Shown here in pieces: positions 6,588 to 9,946 of a DNA stretch of 9,946 nt. The first letter of the stretch is position 1, and each line of letters starts with the position of its first letter. Source of the DNA: Pedosphaera sp. (lineage in GTDB: Bacteria > Verrucomicrobiota > Verrucomicrobiia > Limisphaerales > Pedosphaeraceae); NCBI GenBank assembly GCA_028293465.1, contig JAQGOT010000120.1, forward strand, positions 1-9,946. Reading direction: 5' to 3'. The position numbers and the translations under genes were made by a program. A model generated the notes under the pieces. That model was not told the origin of the DNA. It saw only the letters and a list, made by a program, of their open reading frames with translations, and made no database searches.

Positions 6588-7877
6588 TCAGGCTTTCCAA
6601 ACCTGGCCGGGCTTGGTCTTGATTCCCGCCATGGCGTTTCGAGTATCCACGATGCACGAGGTCCAATCAGCCAATTCCTGGTAGTTAACCGCTTGATGGT
6701 TCGTGGCAATAATTACCGCATCAAACCCTTGCAGGGTTTCACGATCCCAGGCGACCGACCGGGTCCCCGCCCAATGCGGATGTTCGCGGGTTGGCCGGAT
6801 CACGGGGACATAGGGATCGTAGTAAGCCACATCAGCTCCCCGTTCACCCAGGATATCCATGAGCACATAGCTGGGTGATTCACGGTCATCATCCACATTC
6901 GGCTTGTAGGCCAGGCCCACCACCAGGACGCAACTGCCATTGACCGGCTTGCGGTTGGCGTTCAAGGCTTCGGCCGCGCGGTTGATGACATGCGCGGGCA
7001 TGGCTGTATTGATTTCTCCTGCCAATTCGATGAACCGGGTATTTTGCCCGTATTCACGTGCTTTCCACGTGAGGTAGAATGGATCGATCGGGATGCAATG
7101 GCCACCCAGACCCGGCCCGGGATAAAAAGGCATGAAGCCAAAGGGCTTCGTCTTCGCCGCCTGGATTACTTCCCAGATGTCGATCCCCATCGCTCCATAG
7201 ACCAGCTTGAGTTCATTCACCAAGGCAATGTTCACACTGCGGAAAATATTTTCCAGCAGCTTGGTGGCCTCGGCAACGCGGCAGGAGGAGACCGGGATGA
7301 GCGTGCGGATCGCCTGGCTGTAGAGGGCCTTGGCGCGCTCGAGACAAGCGGGCGTGTACCCGCCGATCACTTTTGGAACTGCTTCCACCTTGCTCAGCGC
7401 ATTGCCGGGGTCTTCGCGTTCCGGCGAGAACGCGAGGTGGAAATCCACGCCCGCTTTCATCCCGGAACCAGCCTCCAGCACCTCCCGTAAATCCTCGTCG
7501 GTGGTGCCGGGGTAGGTCGTGGATTCAAGCACCACCAAAGTCCCTTTCGTCAAATGGGGCGCGATGGAATTCCCCGTTTCAAGGATGAAGGAAATGTCCG
7601 GCTCGCGATTCTTGTTCAACGGCGTGGGCACGCAAATAATCACCGAGTCAACCTCCTTGATCCGCCTGAAATCCGCGGAAGCGGAGAATTTGCCGGTGTT
7701 GACCGCCTCGGCGACCGTCTCCGGCGAGATGTGCTTGATATAGCTGCGTCCGCAATTCAGCGACTCCACCTTGGCCGGATCGATATCCAGTCCCAAGATC
7801 GTCACTCCCGAACGCGCGAATTGAAGCGATAGTGGGAGCCCCACGTAGCCTAGTCCAACAACTGCTGTTTTCGTCAT
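6588..7877 (-). CDS. wbpA: UDP-N-acetyl-D-glucosamine 6-dehydrogenase-like nucleotide-sugar dehydrogenase (WbpA type)
   Basis: A complete 429-residue member of the UDP-glucose/GDP-mannose dehydrogenase family, which oxidises C6 of a UDP-sugar to the carboxylate using two NAD+. The N-terminal Rossmann fold shows GLGYVG (8-13) and the DID segment (31-33). ESTTYPGTT (about 118-126) and FSPERxDPGN (about 150-159) follow. The central domain has the EATKLLEN helix with Lys206 and Asn210. The catalytic Cys261 lies in GPGLGGHCIPIDPFYLTWK. The C-terminal UDP-binding domain has GLAYKPNVDDxRESP (about 321-335). The TKPFGFMPFYPGPG and IDPFYLTWKARE context is typical of the WbpA group (UDP-GlcNAc) rather than UDP-glucose dehydrogenases, but UDP-GalNAc (WbpO/TviB-like) is not excluded. 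The ATG start has AAGGGA (7884-7889) 6 nt upstream. It sits between the flippase and an aminotransferase gene, all in the same direction. Confidence 0.9.
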   Translation of the reverse strand: MTKTAVVGLGYVGLPLSLQFARSGVTILGLDIDPAKVESLNCGRSYIKHISPETVAEAVNTGKFSASADFRRIKEVDSVIICVPTPLNKNREPDISFILETGNSIAPHLTKGTLVVLESTTYPGTTDEDLREVLEAGSGMKAGVDFHLAFSPEREDPGNALSKVEAVPKVIGGYTPACLERAKALYSQAIRTLIPVSSCRVAEATKLLENIFRSVNIALVNELKLVYGAMGIDIWEVIQAAKTKPFGFMPFYPGPGLGGHCIPIDPFYLTWKAREYGQNTRFIELAGEINTAMPAHVINRAAEALNANRKPVNGSCVLVVGLAYKPNVDDDRESPSYVLMDILGERGADVAYYDPYVPVIRPTREHPHWAGTRSVAWDRETLQGFDAVIIATNHQAVNYQELADWTSCIVDTRNAMAGIKTKPGQVWKA

Positions 7878-7973
7878 AGAATGTCCCTTTTCATAAAATC
7901 ATGGTCCAAATTCTCACCCACATCATATTGTGGTGCAACGGCAACGGTCCCCAATACTGAGTTCAATCTGTGG
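7878..7973 (-). promoter_or_regulatory. Intercistronic region with the wbpA ribosome-binding site
   Basis: This is 96 nt between the flippase stop and the wbpA start. AAGGGA at 7884-7889 is the best Shine-Dalgarno match in the window, 6 nt before the ATG. A small hairpin (CCACA, 7918-7922, with TGTGG, 7929-7933, 6-nt loop) lies in the middle. I see no convincing promoter, so the gap is probably internal to an operon. Confidence 0.5.
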
Positions 7974-9500
7974 TCAGGCTCGAACATTGTTATTCGCCGG
8001 TGCCAACCGGAAAAAGATGAGCATACTTTGTGCCGGACGGGGAAGCCGGTGCATCGGGATCAATGTGCAGAGCGTCTTCAGCGAATAAACCGCTGCCAAC
8101 GATGTGGCTGCCAAGCCAAGCAGCATCGCCTGAGTGCTGGGAAGGAAGTAGCCGCCCACAAAAACGGCGGCCACCAACGGCACAAAGATCAACACCAACC
8201 GGCGGTAAGCCGATGACCAACGAAAGCCCGTCAGTCGCCGGACAACCGAGTAAATCCCAACCCAATGAAAAACATAGAACCCAAAAAAGGAGATGCCGGT
8301 TCCCTTCAGGCCATAAACCCGCATACAGACCCAAATCAACCCGACCTGAACCAGACCGCTCAAAAGTTCGGTCCAGAAAAAGAGTTTCCGCTCCCCCTTG
8401 GCCACGAGGATGAAGCCCATCGGCCAACTCGCCACCCGCAAAAGCATCCCCAAGCAGATCCACCGGAGGATCTCCACTGCGGGCTCGAACTCGGCCGTGT
8501 AAAAAATATGGACGACGATCGGTGCGAAAGTGAGAGTTGCTAAAACGCCGGGGCCGGCCAGCAGCATGCTAACCTCCGCCTGCTCGTTTACCAATCGGTT
8601 GCACTCCACATTGTCATTGGCCACGGCGGTCAGCCGGGGGTAGAAATCGGCGCCCATCGCCTGCAGAATAAAGCCAATGTAAAGCCCTCCCAAAACCCAC
8701 GCGGCCTGATAAAAGCCTGCGCCGTCCACACCCAGGTGGCGCGTTACGAGGATGCGGACGAGATAGGCCACACCCATGGTCATCAAACCGCTCGCCATAA
8801 AAACCAGGCCCAACTTGAGCAGCGCCCGCGCTTCCTTCAGGACTTGCTGGAAGGGCATCGAAACGCGTTCCACCTTGATCTTGCGCGCGTACCACCACGA
8901 GGTGATGACGCCCATGGCCGCCACGCAAACGAGCGATGGCACCACTCCATCTTCACGAAGGTAGTAAACGATCGGGATGCTGAACAGCGTGCCATAGAGC
9001 GCTCCCAACACGCTTATCCGGGCAAGGTCCGCGATCCGGCGCATGCCTTGCACCAAGGCGCCCTGCCCGGCGGAAATGTCCGCGAATAACACCGCCAAGG
9101 CCAACAACGCAACGGAACCCGTATGCTGATCGTCCCCGAAGGTCAGTCGTGCAATCGGCTTGCAGAAAATCAACAGCAGCAGTCCGCCCAGCATCCCAAA
9201 CCAGAGAGCGACGCGGCGCAGGGTGGTCACAGTACAGGCGAGACGCTGAGTATCTCCGCTACCAACGGCTTCCGCAATCTGCCGCACCCCGCTGGTGTTG
9301 ACGCCCATGCCGGCGATGGTGCGCGTTAAATCGGAGACCGATCCGTAAAGTCCCAATAATCCAACCCCCGTCGGCCCCAACATCAAAGCCATCGCCTTCG
9401 TACGCACGATCCCAAAGACAATGTTCAGAATCGACGAACTGCCAATCAAGGCCGAGGACTTTATAATCTGCCCGTAAGTATTTTTGCCGGTCTTATTCAA
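7974..9500 (-). CDS. wzx: Wzx-type O-antigen/polysaccharide repeat-unit flippase
   Basis: A complete 508-residue polytopic inner-membrane protein of the polysaccharide transporter (MATE-like/MOP) superfamily. It is predicted to flip undecaprenyl-diphosphate-linked oligosaccharide units to the outer leaflet. About 12-14 hydrophobic segments are visible, for example near residues 12-33, 97-113, 127-147, 158-180, 227-249, 264-285, 311-333, 345-366, 373-394, 403-421 and 434-472. The N-terminal pattern YGQIIKSSALIGSSS...RTKAMALxLGPxGVGLxGLYGS and the central ADFYPRL are typical of proteins annotated O-antigen translocase. The start is TTG: an in-frame TAA lies nine codons upstream, no ATG precedes the first membrane helix, and starting at the first internal Met (about residue 37) would delete that helix. 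No Shine-Dalgarno is visible. It follows an FdtB-like aminotransferase by 51 nt, an order resembling wecE-wzxE in enterobacterial ECA clusters. The exact glycan cannot be told from sequence. Confidence 0.9.
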   Translation of the reverse strand: MNKTGKNTYGQIIKSSALIGSSSILNIVFGIVRTKAMALMLGPTGVGLLGLYGSVSDLTRTIAGMGVNTSGVRQIAEAVGSGDTQRLACTVTTLRRVALWFGMLGGLLLLIFCKPIARLTFGDDQHTGSVALLALAVLFADISAGQGALVQGMRRIADLARISVLGALYGTLFSIPIVYYLREDGVVPSLVCVAAMGVITSWWYARKIKVERVSMPFQQVLKEARALLKLGLVFMASGLMTMGVAYLVRILVTRHLGVDGAGFYQAAWVLGGLYIGFILQAMGADFYPRLTAVANDNVECNRLVNEQAEVSMLLAGPGVLATLTFAPIVVHIFYTAEFEPAVEILRWICLGMLLRVASWPMGFILVAKGERKLFFWTELLSGLVQVGLIWVCMRVYGLKGTGISFFGFYVFHWVGIYSVVRRLTGFRWSSAYRRLVLIFVPLVAAVFVGGYFLPSTQAMLLGLAATSLAAVYSLKTLCTLIPMHRLPRPAQSMLIFFRLAPANNNVRA

Positions 9501-9551
9501 TACGCTGGGAATGGTTGTCCGGATTTAGTCGGCGTTTTGGAAGGATTAGGT

Positions 9552-9946
9552 TTAAAGGAGCTTAACCGCACCGCATAATTCCCCGACCACATAATCAGCC
9601 TGTTCCTTCGGGAGATGCGGCCCCATGGGCACACTCAATACGGTGTCAGCCAGTTCTTCGGCGATGGGAAAAGCGCCCTTTTGCCAACCGGCATCCACGT
9701 AGGCACCCGACAAGTGGGACGGCACAGGGTAATGAATTAAAGTGCCAACCCCGGCTTTCGTGAGCCGCTGCTGCAAAGATTCCCGTTGCGCATGCCGGAC
9801 CACAAACAGATGCCAGACTGGCTCGGCCCACTCCGGCACGAACGGCAAGGTCAGGCCGGGAACATCCCGCAACCCCGCCAGATAACCGGCAGCCACCGCC
9901 CGGCGGCGATCGTTCCACTCATCGAGCTTCGTCAATTTCGCACGAA
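9552..9946 (-). CDS. DegT/DnrJ/EryC1/StrS aminotransferase, FdtB-like, C-terminal part only
   Basis: This is the last 131 complete codons of an aminotransferase whose reading frame runs off the right edge, so it is cut by the window rather than truncated in the genome. The TTG at 9935 is an internal Leu: the frame continues upstream as R-A-K-L-T-K-L-D-E-W-N, the conserved helix after the active-site half in this family. Also visible are WHLFVVRH, GTLIHYPVPSHLSGAY, GAFPIAEELADTVLSVPMGPHL and a TAA stop. The HYPVPxHLxxAY and LSxPxGPHL forms resemble dTDP-3-amino-3,6-dideoxyhexose transaminases (FdtB/QdtB), giving a likely dTDP-3-keto-6-deoxyhexose substrate. The PLP lysine lies outside the window. 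It is clearly related to, but a different subtype from, the aminotransferase at 5444-6553. Confidence 0.88.
   Translation of the reverse strand, partial: RAKLTKLDEWNDRRRAVAAGYLAGLRDVPGLTLPFVPEWAEPVWHLFVVRHAQRESLQQRLTKAGVGTLIHYPVPSHLSGAYVDAGWQKGAFPIAEELADTVLSVPMGPHLPKEQADYVVGELCGAVKLL

Noticed and set aside
6990..7490. Plus-strand 166-codon open frame
   Set aside because: It lies fully antisense to the well-supported wbpA-like gene, and its product resembles nothing.
7990..8463. Minus-strand 157-codon frame overlapping the flippase gene
   Set aside because: It is an out-of-frame reading of the flippase gene, which has clear membrane segments and conserved motifs in its own frame.
9552..9935. 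A complete small gene starting at 9935
   Set aside because: The codon at 9935 is a TTG inside a conserved aminotransferase helix, and the frame stays open to the window edge with matching family sequence, so it is the 3' part of a larger gene.
1..9946. Insertion sequences, transposases, tRNA or rRNA genes, toxin-antitoxin or phage-defence genes
   Set aside because: None of the readable frames shows such families, and no tRNA-like cloverleaf or terminal inverted repeats with target duplications were seen.

Overview
The window shows four polysaccharide or nucleotide-sugar genes and one giant secreted leucine-rich-repeat (LRR) protein, all on the minus strand and so transcribed from high to low coordinates. 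It suggests a member of the Verrucomicrobiota (inference). The main pointer is the C-terminus of the giant protein, which has two copies of a short module of the type 'SSNLxxW...RRFYR', a common ending of secreted proteins in that phylum. The SSNP-type Ig-like spacers and the TTG starts with weak Shine-Dalgarno sites are compatible with this but do not prove it.

Right part (9946 down to 5444): a tightly spaced run, probably one operon and part of a surface-polysaccharide (O-antigen/EPS) locus that continues beyond the right edge. In order of transcription it holds the 3' end of a DegT/DnrJ/EryC1/StrS sugar aminotransferase (FdtB-like, cut by the window edge), a complete Wzx-type lipid-linked oligosaccharide flippase, a UDP-N-acetylglucosamine 6-dehydrogenase-like enzyme (WbpA type), and a second, complete DegT-family aminotransferase. 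Gaps are 51, 96 and 34 nt. The last two enzymes fit parts of a Wbp-like route to a 3-amino uronic acid sugar. The oxidoreductase and acetyltransferase steps (WbpB, WbpD) and all glycosyltransferases are missing from the window.

Middle (5443 down to 4915): 529 nt without an established gene. It holds three sizeable hairpins, a smaller one, an 8-bp direct repeat, a tentative promoter, and a possible 47-codon upstream ORF. That ORF contains three 9-bp tandem repeats, and its stop overlaps the TTG start of the LRR gene.

Left part (4914 down to 157): one 1585-residue exported protein made of three LRR modules. Each module has a 49-residue N-terminal cap, a run of strictly 22-residue internalin-like LRRs (25, 12 and 6 copies), and a capping segment that reaches an RGVxV/I motif exactly 31 residues after the last full repeat. 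Ig-like spacers separate modules 1-2 and 2-3. The protein is probably a cell-surface or extracellular binding protein; its ligand is unknown. Positions 1-156 hold no gene I can support.
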